Positions 16,921-24,866 of a DNA stretch of 64,000 nt are shown one piece after another. Within the stretch, counting starts at the first letter, position 1, and each line of letters opens with the position of its first letter. The stretch is from NCBI GenBank assembly GCA_017501255.1, contig JAFVXE010000011.1, positions 1 to 64,000 on the forward strand, written 5' to 3'. Both the position numbers and the translations under genes were made by a program. Below the pieces are notes generated by a model. That model ran no database searches. It was given only the letters and a program-made list of their open reading frames with translations, and was not told the DNA's origin. The DNA comes from Clostridia bacterium. GTDB lineage: Bacteria > Bacillota > Clostridia > Christensenellales > Aristaeellaceae.

Positions 16921-16926
16921 GCAGCC
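16903..16926 (-). terminator. Hairpin after rpmF
   Basis: A perfect 9-bp stem, GGCTGCTTG (16903-16911) with CAAGCAGCC (16918-16926), 22 bases after the rpmF stop. On the minus strand it is followed by TTGTGTATATT, so it is a plausible weak terminator that shares sequence with the next promoter. Confidence 0.55.
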
Positions 16927-16948
16927 CTGTATGGTGGAGAAGGTTCGA

Positions 16949-17143
16949 TTACTCGTTGTCCTTCTTCTCGGTCATATCGATGACCTGCACGCCGTTATAG
17001 TAACCGCAATTCTTGCACACGCGGTGGGCGAGCTTCTTTTCGTGGCACTGCGGGCATTCCACGATGCCGGGCAGGCTCAGCTTCCAGTTGGCGCGACGGC
17101 TGCGGCCACGGGCCTTGGACACTTTTCCCTTGGGAAGAGCCAT
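16949..17143 (-). CDS. rpmF: 50S ribosomal protein L32
   Basis: A small zinc-ribbon protein of the large ribosomal subunit. The 64-residue protein opens with [21 protein letters not shown] and has four zinc-binding cysteines at 30, 33, 43 and 46 (CPQC and CKNC). Strong GGAGGTG ribosome site. It follows yceD, its usual partner, but has its own consensus promoter and a leader of about 200 bases. Confidence 0.97.
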   Translation of the reverse strand: MALPKGKVSKARGRSRRANWKLSLPGIVECPQCHEKKLAHRVCKNCGYYNGVQVIDMTEKKDNE

Positions 17144-17344
17144 AGTTACACCTCCTCATTCCGTCCCCCGGAACACGACCGGGTTTCAAATCGTCCGCTT
17201 TCGCGAATCTGTTCCGGGCTGAAGAGTAGCAGATGCTGCAAGTGCAACCGCTTTCCGCATCGATCCCGGTCAGCAAGCAATGGATTGCTCCGGCGACACT
17301 GTATAGGCTTCGGCGCATACGGATACACCGTTACAGTGTGACCA
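17144..17344 (-). promoter_or_regulatory. Long structured leader of rpmF
   Basis: About 200 transcribed bases precede rpmF. Two long-range perfect stems are visible: ACACTGTA (17296-17303) with TACAGTGT (17332-17339) at the very 5' end, and CCCGGAACA (17167-17175) with TGTTCCGGG (17210-17218) just before the ribosome site. The second encloses a CGC-GAAA-GCG hairpin. This resembles a ribosomal-protein autoregulatory leader. I do not know of an established L32 leader class. Confidence 0.5.
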
Positions 17345-17350
17345 TTTCGT

Positions 17351-17379
17351 ATTATATGATGGTATGTATGCTTTGTCAA
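17351..17379 (-). promoter_or_regulatory. Consensus promoter of rpmF
   Basis: TTGACA (17374-17379), exactly 17 bases, TATAAT (17351-17356) on the minus strand: a perfect vegetative consensus, fitting for a ribosomal protein. Confidence 0.92.
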
Positions 17380-17428
17380 GCCTTTTCTGCGGTTTTATGA
17401 CAGAGCTTGGAAGATTTTTTCCGGATTT

Positions 17429-17941
17429 TTATTGATCGGTGTCGCCCAGCAAATCTTTCAGCCCTTCAAAGGGACGATAGGTATCCTGAGGCTCATCGCC
17501 ATCCTCCGCCCAAACCTTTTCCGCTTCGTTCCATGCTTTCAATTCCACAGCGGCGGTGCAGCCGGTGCCGCAATCGAAACGCATGGGGGTATTGAGCAAC
17601 ACCAGCGTCAGCGCCATATGATCCAGAGGCAGCTTCTTGCCTTCATAGGCAAAGCATTCGTCCTCTTCCTCATTGGCATCCTTGCGGAAGCGCTCGGTAA
17701 AGGAAACGGCGATGGGCGCCTGCGCAGGCTCCATACAAACGCTGCAGGCACCGTGCGCCACGGTTTCCAGCTGACCTTCCAGGGTAACCGTATCATCATA
17801 GACTGTATATTTGCCAGTGAGCTTTACAGGGGAAAAAGTGACGGTTTCGCCGCAGACGTCCTGCGGAGGCAATTCAAGCTCGGCTTCAAAGGGAAAAGCC
17901 GTTTCCTGCGATACAAATCCTCTTGATACATCCAGTTCCAT
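17429..17941 (-). CDS. yceD: YceD/DUF177 family protein
   Basis: A conserved protein almost always encoded just upstream of rpmF and linked to rRNA/ribosome maturation; its exact activity is not established. The 170-residue protein has the CSVCMEP motif near residue 66 and a second pair, DCGTGC, near residue 123. Together they give four cysteines able to bind a metal, as in Clostridial members. The C-terminus ends with RPFEGLKDLLGD, typical of the family. ATG at 17941 follows AAGGAG. Between it and rpmF there is a new promoter, so the two genes can be expressed independently. Confidence 0.85.
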   Translation of the reverse strand: MELDVSRGFVSQETAFPFEAELELPPQDVCGETVTFSPVKLTGKYTVYDDTVTLEGQLETVAHGACSVCMEPAQAPIAVSFTERFRKDANEEEDECFAYEGKKLPLDHMALTLVLLNTPMRFDCGTGCTAAVELKAWNEAEKVWAEDGDEPQDTYRPFEGLKDLLGDTDQ

Positions 17942-17989
17942 TGTGCTTGTCTCCTTGGTTTTGGTTGCATCCCCTCAGGGTGCAGCTTC

Positions 17990-18018
17990 ATCTTACCATA
18001 CCAGCCCGCCGGTAGCAA
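17990..18018 (-). promoter_or_regulatory. Likely yceD promoter
   Basis: TTGCTA (18013-18018), 17 bases, TAAGAT (17990-17995) on the minus strand, about 50 bases before yceD. Confidence 0.5.
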
Positions 18019-18034
18019 GCACCAAAAGAATCCT

Positions 18035-18062
18035 TTGATTCATTCTGGGTTTATGCTACAAT
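18035..18062 (+). promoter_or_regulatory. Likely promoter of the asparagine-synthetase-like gene
   Basis: TTGATT (18035-18040), 16 bases, TACAAT (18057-18062) on the plus strand, about 70 bases before the start codon. Confidence 0.6.
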
Positions 18063-18134
18063 AGAAATGCGTTCCTTGGCTTTCTGAATCCGCTGTATGC
18101 CAGAGCGCCAATGCATCAATAAGGATGAAGCACC

Positions 18135-19772
18135 ATGAAAGCAATTCAAAGCGGCTCACCGGCATCCACCCAACTTCTATACAATCCCCGTTTGAACAAA
18201 TTCCCGCAGGATCAGCTCAACTTTGAAAATGATCACTTCCGCCTATTGCTGGATGGCTATGTATTGAATCATCAGCCTCTGTTGAAAGCCTGTCCCGGGC
18301 AGCGCCTTGCTGAGATCATTCTGAACGCTTACCAGACAGGCGGCATGGGAGCGGTTCTGAACCTGCTCAGGGGTTCCTTTGTGATCGCCATTTTGGAAAA
18401 AGCCAGCCAGACTGCCTGCATCGCCAATGATATGCTCTCCAAAAAGCCTCTGTTCTACCTGCAAACCGGTGACAGGCTGCTGGCAGACAGTTCCTTCCTT
18501 TCCCTGGTGGAGGATGCCAAGGCAGCCGGGCTTCCGCTGACCATGAACCCCATCGGTGTGGAGGAGATGATCCAGCGGTGTGCGTTTTTGGGCAGCGATA
18601 CCTATGTTCAGGAAATTCATTTCCTGGAACGCTTCCAATATTTACAGCTGACCCCGGAGGGCATTTCGCTGAAAACCTATGAATATCAGCCTTCACAGGA
18701 AATCCCGCAGGATGAAAATGCCTTGCTGGAGCGCATGGATGCCCTGTTCACCGAAGCCTGCGCCATGGCTGTTCAAAAGAACAAGGCGCAGGGGTACCGG
18801 CAGGTGTTTACGCTGAGCGCCGGTATGGACTCCCGCTGTGCCTATCTGAAATCCCTGCCCTTTCTGACAGAAGGAAAACCACTGGGCATAACCTACGGCG
18901 CTGCCGGCTGCATGGAGCTGCAAATTGCCGAAACCCTCGCCCGGAAATACCCCTGTGATCTGGTGAAGAGCGAAGTGGATCCTGCCCTGTTCGTTCAGAA
19001 TCGTGAAAACCTGTTAAGCAGCAATGAAGGCATGATGTACTACGCCGGAACCACCGGGCTTTTCCAACTGCTGAACACGCTGGACACTGCCTCTTTCGGT
19101 CTGGTGATCACCGGCCTCAGCGGCGGCGAGATCATGGGTGATTTGGGCAAATTCGGCAGCGACGAGGAACTGTATCATGAACTGCTGAGCGGAATCGTCA
19201 CCGATGAAAAAGCTCTGCAAGCCCGAATGGAGCAGCTCATGCGTGAAAGCACTCCCTACAACGAGTATGTCTGCTATCAGGACATCCGCACCTGCAACAA
19301 TTTCGCCTATACCACCCGCCATCTCTTTGAAACCTTCTCCCCCTTCCTGTATGAAGATCTGTTCCTGCTGCTTGTGAAAGTACCGCAGGAAAGCAAGTCC
19401 TTCCGGCGGTTGTACGCCAAGTGGTATCTCAAATCCATCGGCGATCCCACCCCCACCTCCTGCTTCCAGGGGCCTGTGAAGGTGACCAGCCGTACCTCTC
19501 CTTCCCAGCTGGTGAAGGGGGTCTTCCGCCGACTGCGCCGGATGCTGCGTATTCAGGGCAAATGGGATATGAATCCCATGGAAATCTGGGTGGAAAAGCA
19601 CCCGGAGAACAAAAGCTATATGGATACCACTCTCGAAGATGACCTCACGTTGATTGCAGCCCACAACTCCGGGTTTGCAGATATGCTGCGCCAGCGCTAC
19701 CAGAATGCTGATGGAGATACCAAGCTGCGGATATTGACCGTCAGCGGAATGATGAAGCGAATTTGGGCATAA
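18135..19772 (+). CDS. Asparagine-synthetase-like protein without the N-terminal nucleophile
   Basis: A 545-residue protein with the two-domain plan of AsnB. The first about 190 residues resemble a class II glutamine amidotransferase fold, with RGSFVIAILEKASQTACIAND and KKPLFYLQTGDRLLADSSFLS. However, the chain begins MKAIQSG, so the Cys that hydrolyses glutamine is absent. The second domain keeps an ATP-binding P-loop, FTLSAGMDSR, near residue 228 and LSGGEIMGD near residue 335. It should therefore activate a carboxylate with ATP but must take ammonia or another nucleophile directly, or have a different reaction. It stands alone, with its own promoter and a strong terminator. No function is assigned. 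Confidence 0.75.
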   Translation: MKAIQSGSPASTQLLYNPRLNKFPQDQLNFENDHFRLLLDGYVLNHQPLLKACPGQRLAEIILNAYQTGGMGAVLNLLRGSFVIAILEKASQTACIANDMLSKKPLFYLQTGDRLLADSSFLSLVEDAKAAGLPLTMNPIGVEEMIQRCAFLGSDTYVQEIHFLERFQYLQLTPEGISLKTYEYQPSQEIPQDENALLERMDALFTEACAMAVQKNKAQGYRQVFTLSAGMDSRCAYLKSLPFLTEGKPLGITYGAAGCMELQIAETLARKYPCDLVKSEVDPALFVQNRENLLSSNEGMMYYAGTTGLFQLLNTLDTASFGLVITGLSGGEIMGDLGKFGSDEELYHELLSGIVTDEKALQARMEQLMRESTPYNEYVCYQDIRTCNNFAYTTRHLFETFSPFLYEDLFLLLVKVPQESKSFRRLYAKWYLKSIGDPTPTSCFQGPVKVTSRTSPSQLVKGVFRRLRRMLRIQGKWDMNPMEIWVEKHPENKSYMDTTLEDDLTLIAAHNSGFADMLRQRYQNADGDTKLRILTVSGMMKRIWA

Positions 19773-19785
19773 TGCCAGCGAAGGC

Positions 19786-19831
19786 AAACGAAAAGCTCCC
19801 TTGCAACTCAATGCAGGGGAGCTTTTCGTTT
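19786..19831. terminator. Strong bidirectional terminator
   Basis: A perfect 15-bp stem (19786-19800 with 19817-19831), continued by four more pairs around a six-base loop. It has T-rich and A-rich ends. It lies between two convergent genes and serves both strands. Confidence 0.9.
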
Positions 19832-19842
19832 CAATATGCAGC

Positions 19843-20769
19843 TTACCAGAACCGCAGTTGCTTGTCGATCCACGATTCCTGTCTGGCCTGATGGATTCTG
19901 TCGCCGGGCATACTGTTGCCAATCAGGAAAGGCGAGTCAGGATCATGCCGTTTCCGGTTGTACAGCGCCAACTCCGCATCATCGTTGGCATAGCAATAGC
20001 GGCACAAATGGGTGCAGGTATGATAGGCACCAATGTCATTGCCAAGGTAGCAGGCGCATTCCTTCCGGATCGCTTTCATTTTGGGAGCGTTCAACCGTTC
20101 CCCAAGTGCTTTTTCGTAGACGGACAGGGTCATGCAGCCACTGATGTCCACACCGTAGACTGCCAGTTCCTCTCCTTCACCGCAGGCTTTCAATGTCATG
20201 CCATACCGGGCGGCAATGGCTGCCATCCGGCTGCCCAGCAGAATTCTTTCCTGCTGCCGGACTGGCTGAACCTCCGGAAAGTTCCGCTTCACCTTCTCAT
20301 ACAGATCGATGAAGCTGATCACGCAGGTATCCGTAGCGCCGCTGAGGCGAGCCGCCATAGCTTCAAAGTCAGCCAGATGACGTTCCATGGTATAGGTATC
20401 ATTCAGCAGAATCGGGTCATACCGCCATGCCACCCGATGAGGGCCCAGCACAGCAGACAAGGAAAGAAAGCTGTCCATTACCTGTTCTTTGGGCGGCACA
20501 TTGGGCTCGATATCCTCGCCATAGGGCGTGATGGTCACAAACCAATGCTGACCATAGGCCTGCAAACGACTGAGATGCGGAAGCATGGGCACAGGATTCT
20601 TGGTACAGAAGCCGATCAGATCCACCACATCCGGCGAAAGGCTGTACCGGGTAACAGAGGAAGGATCATATGGATTGCGAACCAGAACAAAGCCTGCTTC
20701 CAGACGGTTCAGGAACCACTGGGAATAGAAGGCCGGAATATCGGTGCGCATCCCTGTGTGCAGAATCAT
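19843..20769 (-). CDS. DUF1848 family protein
   Basis: A 308-residue protein of a family without established function. The N-terminal two thirds look like an alpha/beta barrel (VGHIGF-type strands, RYDPILLNDTYTMERH, CVISFIDLYEK). The C-terminal third holds a cysteine set: KECACYLGNDIG followed by TCTHLCRYCYAN. The latter has C-X3-C-X2-C spacing, like the iron-sulfur site of radical SAM enzymes but at the opposite end of the chain, so a metal or Fe-S cluster is likely. It follows the SGNH esterase by four bases, in an operon with a sugar symporter; the biological link is unclear. Confidence 0.8.
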   Translation of the reverse strand: MILHTGMRTDIPAFYSQWFLNRLEAGFVLVRNPYDPSSVTRYSLSPDVVDLIGFCTKNPVPMLPHLSRLQAYGQHWFVTITPYGEDIEPNVPPKEQVMDSFLSLSAVLGPHRVAWRYDPILLNDTYTMERHLADFEAMAARLSGATDTCVISFIDLYEKVKRNFPEVQPVRQQERILLGSRMAAIAARYGMTLKACGEGEELAVYGVDISGCMTLSVYEKALGERLNAPKMKAIRKECACYLGNDIGAYHTCTHLCRYCYANDDAELALYNRKRHDPDSPFLIGNSMPGDRIHQARQESWIDKQLRFW

Positions 20770-20773
20770 ACCG

Positions 20774-21817
20774 TCAACATCCTGTCAGCGACTTCAGGTA
20801 ATCCGCCAGCATCAGGCCTACCCGCTCGTTATAGGCGGCGTTGGGATGCTGCCGTGCGCCCATATCCGCTTCTCCGTAATCAGGCATAACAAAGAAGCTC
20901 ACATCCCCTATGCCCTCCGCCATGCAGCGATTGACCGCATGGACGGCAATCGTGGGCAGGCTGTTGGAGGATGGCACAATCCAGACGATCTTCGCCTCAG
21001 GATTGCACTCCCGGATGGTTCGGATCAGTTGAACGCAGTTTTCCGTAAGCACGCTGGTCTGTTCCGCTTCCTTTCCCACACGGCGCATGGCACCAACATC
21101 GTTGGTCAACAGGCGCACACACACCACATCTGCGGGATGCGCCGTAAAATCATAGGCTTTCTGGCAGCCACGGGCTTGGGCAGCTTCCCCTTTCAGCGTA
21201 CCAACAATCTTGCGGTAACCGTCGCTCATGTTGCCCTCAGGCTTTCCTTCCCAATCCCAGCTGACGCCATAGCCGCTCTGGGACAGCACCCGCCGCTCAG
21301 CATTCAGCGCTTTGCAGGCATAGTGGGTATAATTGCCGCAGGCGGTAAACCAGATAGAGATCCATTCGTCATTGTCCTTGGGAGCCAGGGCTCCTTCGCC
21401 GCTGGTCAGGCTGTCGCCGATGAACTCAATGCGCAGCGCACGCTCCGGCAAAGGCAGCAATTCGCCCTCGTAACGGATGGTATGCACCGCAATGGTCGCT
21501 TCCGGACAATCCGGCATCGCCTGGGTTTCCTTCACCAGCGTAACGATGCGGCTGGTCTGGGCATCCATGCCCATCACCAGCGGATACCAGTGTCGGCCTG
21601 TCTGTACAGGAAAACGGGTAACAGGATACCCGTCCGCCATGGCGCAAACCCACAAATCAGGCTTCCGCACCGTGGCTTCCAGTTCCACCCAGAGTTCCTC
21701 GCCTTTCAGGTTTACTTCAAAACCGCTGCCGGTCCAATCCAGATAAACCGGGGTCTGGGTTTCATCCATGCGTCCCAACAGACGGATCTTTTCAGAATGA
21801 ATGCTGCATTCAGTCAT
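20774..21817 (-). CDS. SGNH/GDSL esterase, CE2-like
   Basis: Probably a carbohydrate deacetylase or esterase. The 347-residue protein has an N-terminal beta-sandwich domain (about 1-125) and a C-terminal SGNH domain. The SGNH domain has the nucleophile Ser in IEFIGDSLTSGEGA near residue 135, an Asn block in RLLTNDVG, and the Asp/His pair near the end in GARQHPNAAYNERVG. This architecture is typical of family CE2 acetyl-xylan/mannan esterases. No signal peptide is seen, so it probably acts in the cytoplasm on imported acetylated oligosaccharides. The start at 21817 has GGAGG 8 bases upstream. It sits 17 bases after the symporter gene. Confidence 0.85.
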   Translation of the reverse strand: MTECSIHSEKIRLLGRMDETQTPVYLDWTGSGFEVNLKGEELWVELEATVRKPDLWVCAMADGYPVTRFPVQTGRHWYPLVMGMDAQTSRIVTLVKETQAMPDCPEATIAVHTIRYEGELLPLPERALRIEFIGDSLTSGEGALAPKDNDEWISIWFTACGNYTHYACKALNAERRVLSQSGYGVSWDWEGKPEGNMSDGYRKIVGTLKGEAAQARGCQKAYDFTAHPADVVCVRLLTNDVGAMRRVGKEAEQTSVLTENCVQLIRTIRECNPEAKIVWIVPSSNSLPTIAVHAVNRCMAEGIGDVSFFVMPDYGEADMGARQHPNAAYNERVGLMLADYLKSLTGC

Positions 21818-21834
21818 TGTTCTTTCCTCCGGCA

Positions 21835-23331
21835 TCAATCGTTTTGTACTACAGCCGGTTGTTCCCGGGCTGCCAATTCATCGCAGATGCGGTTGTATTC
21901 CGCCTCGTCCAGCTTGTAGTGCCTGCGGTAAAGCGCATAGGAAATAAGCATCAGCGCACAGGGCAGCACCGTCATACACAGCAGAAGACCATTGGCCTGT
22001 CCCGGATTCACACCGCTGAGCACACCTGTGATGGACTCCAGTTTGGCAGCCTCCGTCATGGCACCGCTGGCGGCCATGCTCTCAAAATCGGAAATCTGAT
22101 TGGTGTAGGAAGTAACACCAAAGAGCAGATAGCTGACGGAGGTGATTACCACGATCAACGCAGAAGCCATCTTGGTCAGGAAGGGGCGCAGGGAAGCAAT
22201 AATGGCTTCATCCCGGACGCCATGCTTGTACTCGTTGTATTCCACAGTATTGATAATGGAAATCATCATCACCAGATAATAGCAGTACTGACCGAAGTTG
22301 GACAGCATATAGCCCACCACAATGAACCAGTACTTGATCATATTGCCGCTGGGCAGCAGCAGACCCGGCAGAAGCATCATCAGATAGCCAATCACGGATA
22401 CCACCGCCATGATGCCCATCAGCTTTTTCCGGGGCACCTTGCGGGAGATGGCTGGATACCCCACCATCAGCACAGCGGTGGCAGACATACCCACCGTGGT
22501 GAACAGGGAATATAAGCCGCCCTGATAGCCAAAATCGAAGTAGATGTAGGTGGAACCGATGCCGCCCACCACAAGGCCGTTGCCGATCTGCTGAATGAGG
22601 AAGATCAGGGAGATCCACATCAGCTGATCATTGCCGGTAATGGTGGAGATGATCTTTCTGAAGCTGATGGGCGGCACTGCCTCGGTGGATTTGGTGCGGC
22701 GTTCCTTGACACCAAAGATGGTAAAGCACAAAAACAGCGGTGCCAGAATGCACACCACCAAAGCGATGCGTCCGAAGGCCACATTGGCGCTGCCGCCAAT
22801 GGTCATGCTGCCGGTGGTGAACATGGGAATCAGCACGGAAGCAGCCGTGCCGCCGATGCCGGCAAACAGGGTTGCCCGGGAAGTGAATTGATTGCGTTCA
22901 TCCGCATCGGAGCTGAGGGCTGCTACCATGCCCCAGTAGGAAATATCGTGCATGGTGTAGGTGATGCTGTAGAGAATGTAAATCACGCCGAAAAACCAGA
23001 CGAAATGCCAGCCCTGCAAATCGGTGTTGAAGGCCAGGTACACCACCACAGAGGTTGACAGAATGCCAATGACCAGCCAGGGCTTGAACTTACCAAAACG
23101 GGTGCGGGTACGCTCAATGATGTTGCCCATCACCGGGTCGTTGAGGGCGTCAAACACACGGGCCGCCACCATGATGAAGGTAATGGCGGACAGCTGGGCC
23201 GCCGTCAGCTGGCGGGTAAAAAGAATATACGTCAGAATGAAATTGGTAAACAGGCAATAGACCATGTCCCGGCCCACTGTACCCAAAGGGAACAGCAGCA
23301 AGTTGCGTCTTTTGAGCTTGCTGGTATCCAT
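21835..23331 (-). CDS. GPH-family sugar:cation symporter
   Basis: A 498-residue membrane protein with about 12 transmembrane segments. It belongs to the glycoside-pentoside-hexuronide:cation symporter branch of the major facilitator superfamily. Characteristic stretches are the first-helix GTVGRDMVYCLFTNFI, AARVFDALNDPVMGNIIERTRTRFGKFKPW and HGVRDEAIIASLRPF. The specific sugar cannot be told. It is the first gene of an operon with an SGNH esterase and a DUF1848 protein, which suggests uptake of an acetylated glycoside that is then deacetylated inside the cell. Expression is probably controlled by a LacI-type repressor at the overlapping operator. Confidence 0.92.
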   Translation of the reverse strand: MDTSKLKRRNLLLFPLGTVGRDMVYCLFTNFILTYILFTRQLTAAQLSAITFIMVAARVFDALNDPVMGNIIERTRTRFGKFKPWLVIGILSTSVVVYLAFNTDLQGWHFVWFFGVIYILYSITYTMHDISYWGMVAALSSDADERNQFTSRATLFAGIGGTAASVLIPMFTTGSMTIGGSANVAFGRIALVVCILAPLFLCFTIFGVKERRTKSTEAVPPISFRKIISTITGNDQLMWISLIFLIQQIGNGLVVGGIGSTYIYFDFGYQGGLYSLFTTVGMSATAVLMVGYPAISRKVPRKKLMGIMAVVSVIGYLMMLLPGLLLPSGNMIKYWFIVVGYMLSNFGQYCYYLVMMISIINTVEYNEYKHGVRDEAIIASLRPFLTKMASALIVVITSVSYLLFGVTSYTNQISDFESMAASGAMTEAAKLESITGVLSGVNPGQANGLLLCMTVLPCALMLISYALYRRHYKLDEAEYNRICDELAAREQPAVVQND

Positions 23332-23371
23332 GTGTGAATCTCTCCGTTTCTAAGGGTTTACAAGTAAAGAT

Positions 23372-23409
23372 ATTATAGCATTTTCGCCTGTTGGTTGCAA
23401 GCGTTTGCA
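23372..23409 (-). promoter_or_regulatory. Promoter with overlapping LacI/CcpA-type operator
   Basis: On the minus strand TTGCAA (23395-23400), 17 bases, TATAAT (23372-23377). A 14-base inverted repeat, TGCAAGCGTTTGCA (23396-23409), overlaps the -35 box and fits the TGNAANCGNTTNCA pattern of LacI-family regulators, including CcpA. Repression by a sugar-responsive regulator or carbon catabolite control is expected. Confidence 0.8.
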
Positions 23410-23445
23410 CCCTCTGCCTTTTTGGTTGTATAGCACCGGCAATGT

Positions 23446-23475
23446 TTGACCAAAGCAGGTGAATTGCGGTATAAT
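23446..23475 (+). promoter_or_regulatory. Promoter of the ribK-ecf-truA-udk operon
   Basis: TTGACC (23446-23451), 18 bases, TATAAT (23470-23475) on the plus strand, 35 bases before the riboflavin kinase start. Confidence 0.75.
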
Positions 23476-23509
23476 TGATAAGTTGAGGATACTGAAAGGA
23501 GGCTTTGGG

Positions 23510-23995
23510 ATGCACGAAGATCACAAGCAGGCGAAAAGCCTTGCAAACAGCCAAACCAAACCAACAAGTGTCCCGCTGCCCTTCACCCTGACCGGCGAAG
23601 TGATCCAAGGCAAACAGTTGGGCACTCGCCTGGGGTTTCCAACAGCCAATATCCGCTATGATGCCCATCGCAGCGCATGGCCAGCCGAAGGCGTTTATGC
23701 CGGCATCGCCTGCGTGCAGGATGAACTGTTTCTGTGTATTCTCAACCAGGGAAAACACCCCACCAGCCCGGAGGGCGTGCCCACGGTGGAAGCCCATCTG
23801 CTGGATTATCCCGGCGGCCCGCTGTATGGGGAGATCATTACCCTGGAATATCTTCATTATCTTCGCCCGGAGCAAACCTTTCCGTCGCTGGAGGCTCTGA
23901 CGGAACAGCTTTCCCGGGACAAGCAGTCTGCCCGTCAATGGGCGGCGGCATATCCATCGCTTCCGGATCAGCTAATTCGGAAGGAAAGGAGCTAA
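23510..23995 (+). CDS. Standalone riboflavin kinase
   Basis: Phosphorylates riboflavin to FMN. The 161-residue protein corresponds to the C-terminal flavokinase domain of RibF. Near residue 28 it has GEVIQGKQLGTRLGFPTANI, the ATP/flavin-binding motif, then GVYAGIACV, VPTVEAHLLDYPGGPLYGE and an RPEQTFPSLEAL end. The FAD synthetase half is missing, so FAD must be made by another protein. The start at 23510 has AAAGGAGG upstream. It leads an operon whose next genes encode the ECF energising module, which fits capture and trapping of riboflavin. Confidence 0.88.
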   Translation: MHEDHKQAKSLANSQTKPTSVPLPFTLTGEVIQGKQLGTRLGFPTANIRYDAHRSAWPAEGVYAGIACVQDELFLCILNQGKHPTSPEGVPTVEAHLLDYPGGPLYGEIITLEYLHYLRPEQTFPSLEALTEQLSRDKQSARQWAAAYPSLPDQLIRKERS

Positions 23996-23999
23996 ACGC

Positions 24000-24866
24000 A
24001 TGGAGTATAACGAAAAATGGCCAATCGAGCTGGAATTGGCCAGCTATCACTATGATGAAGAAGACGAAACCCCAGCCGTAAACCAAGTGAGCCTGCAAAT
24101 TGAAAAAGGCAGCTTTGTTGCGGTGCTGGGTCACAATGGTTCCGGCAAAAGCACCATGGCCAAGCTGATGAACGCCATTTACCTGCCCACCGGCGGCAAG
24201 GTGATGGTCTGCGGCATGGACACCGCCAGCGAGGATGACGTGTGGAGCATCCGTCGCCATGCGGGCATGGTGTTCCAGAACCCGGACAACCAGATCGTAG
24301 CCAATATGGTACGGGAAGATGTGGCCTTCGGGCTTGAAAACCTTGGCATTCCCCGGGAGGAAATGCTGCCCCGCATCGATGAAGCTCTGGAAGCTGTCCG
24401 CATGACGGAACGGGCTGAATCTGCCCCTCATATGCTCTCCGGCGGTCAGAAGCAGCGTGTGGCCATCGCCGGTGTGCTGGCCATGCAGCCGGATGTGATC
24501 ATCATGGACGAAGCCACTGCCATGCTGGATCCCTCCGGGCGCAAGGATGTTCTGAAAACGGTCCGGCGGCTGAACCGGGACAAGGGCATGACCGTTGTCT
24601 GGATCACTCACTACATGGAAGAAGCCGCCACAGCAGACCGAGTTGTGGTGCTGGACAGCGGCAAAGCTGTCATGGACGGTACTCCTGCACAGGTCTTCTC
24701 CCGTGTGGAAGAGATCAAGGAACTGGGGCTGGATGTGCCCCCCATGGCCGAACTGGCCATGCGTCTGCGCAATGCCGGACTTCCCCTTGACGAAAACATT
24801 CTCACCGTTGCAGATATGGTAAAGGAGCTGACGACTACCCTATGCCCATCCAAATCGAACATCTGA
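24000..24866 (+). CDS. ecfA1: ECF transporter ATPase EcfA1
   Basis: One of two ATPases of the shared ECF energising module. The 288-residue protein has Walker A LGHNGSGKST near residue 45, a Q-loop FQNPDNQIVANMVREDVAFG, signature LSGGQKQRVAIAG, Walker B VIIMDEATAMLDPSG and switch His in WITHYMEEA. Walker B ends in DEA rather than DEP, normal for EcfA1. It starts 4 bases after the riboflavin kinase stop and overlaps ecfA2 by 25 bases. Confidence 0.95.
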   Translation: MEYNEKWPIELELASYHYDEEDETPAVNQVSLQIEKGSFVAVLGHNGSGKSTMAKLMNAIYLPTGGKVMVCGMDTASEDDVWSIRRHAGMVFQNPDNQIVANMVREDVAFGLENLGIPREEMLPRIDEALEAVRMTERAESAPHMLSGGQKQRVAIAGVLAMQPDVIIMDEATAMLDPSGRKDVLKTVRRLNRDKGMTVVWITHYMEEAATADRVVVLDSGKAVMDGTPAQVFSRVEEIKELGLDVPPMAELAMRLRNAGLPLDENILTVADMVKELTTTLCPSKSNI

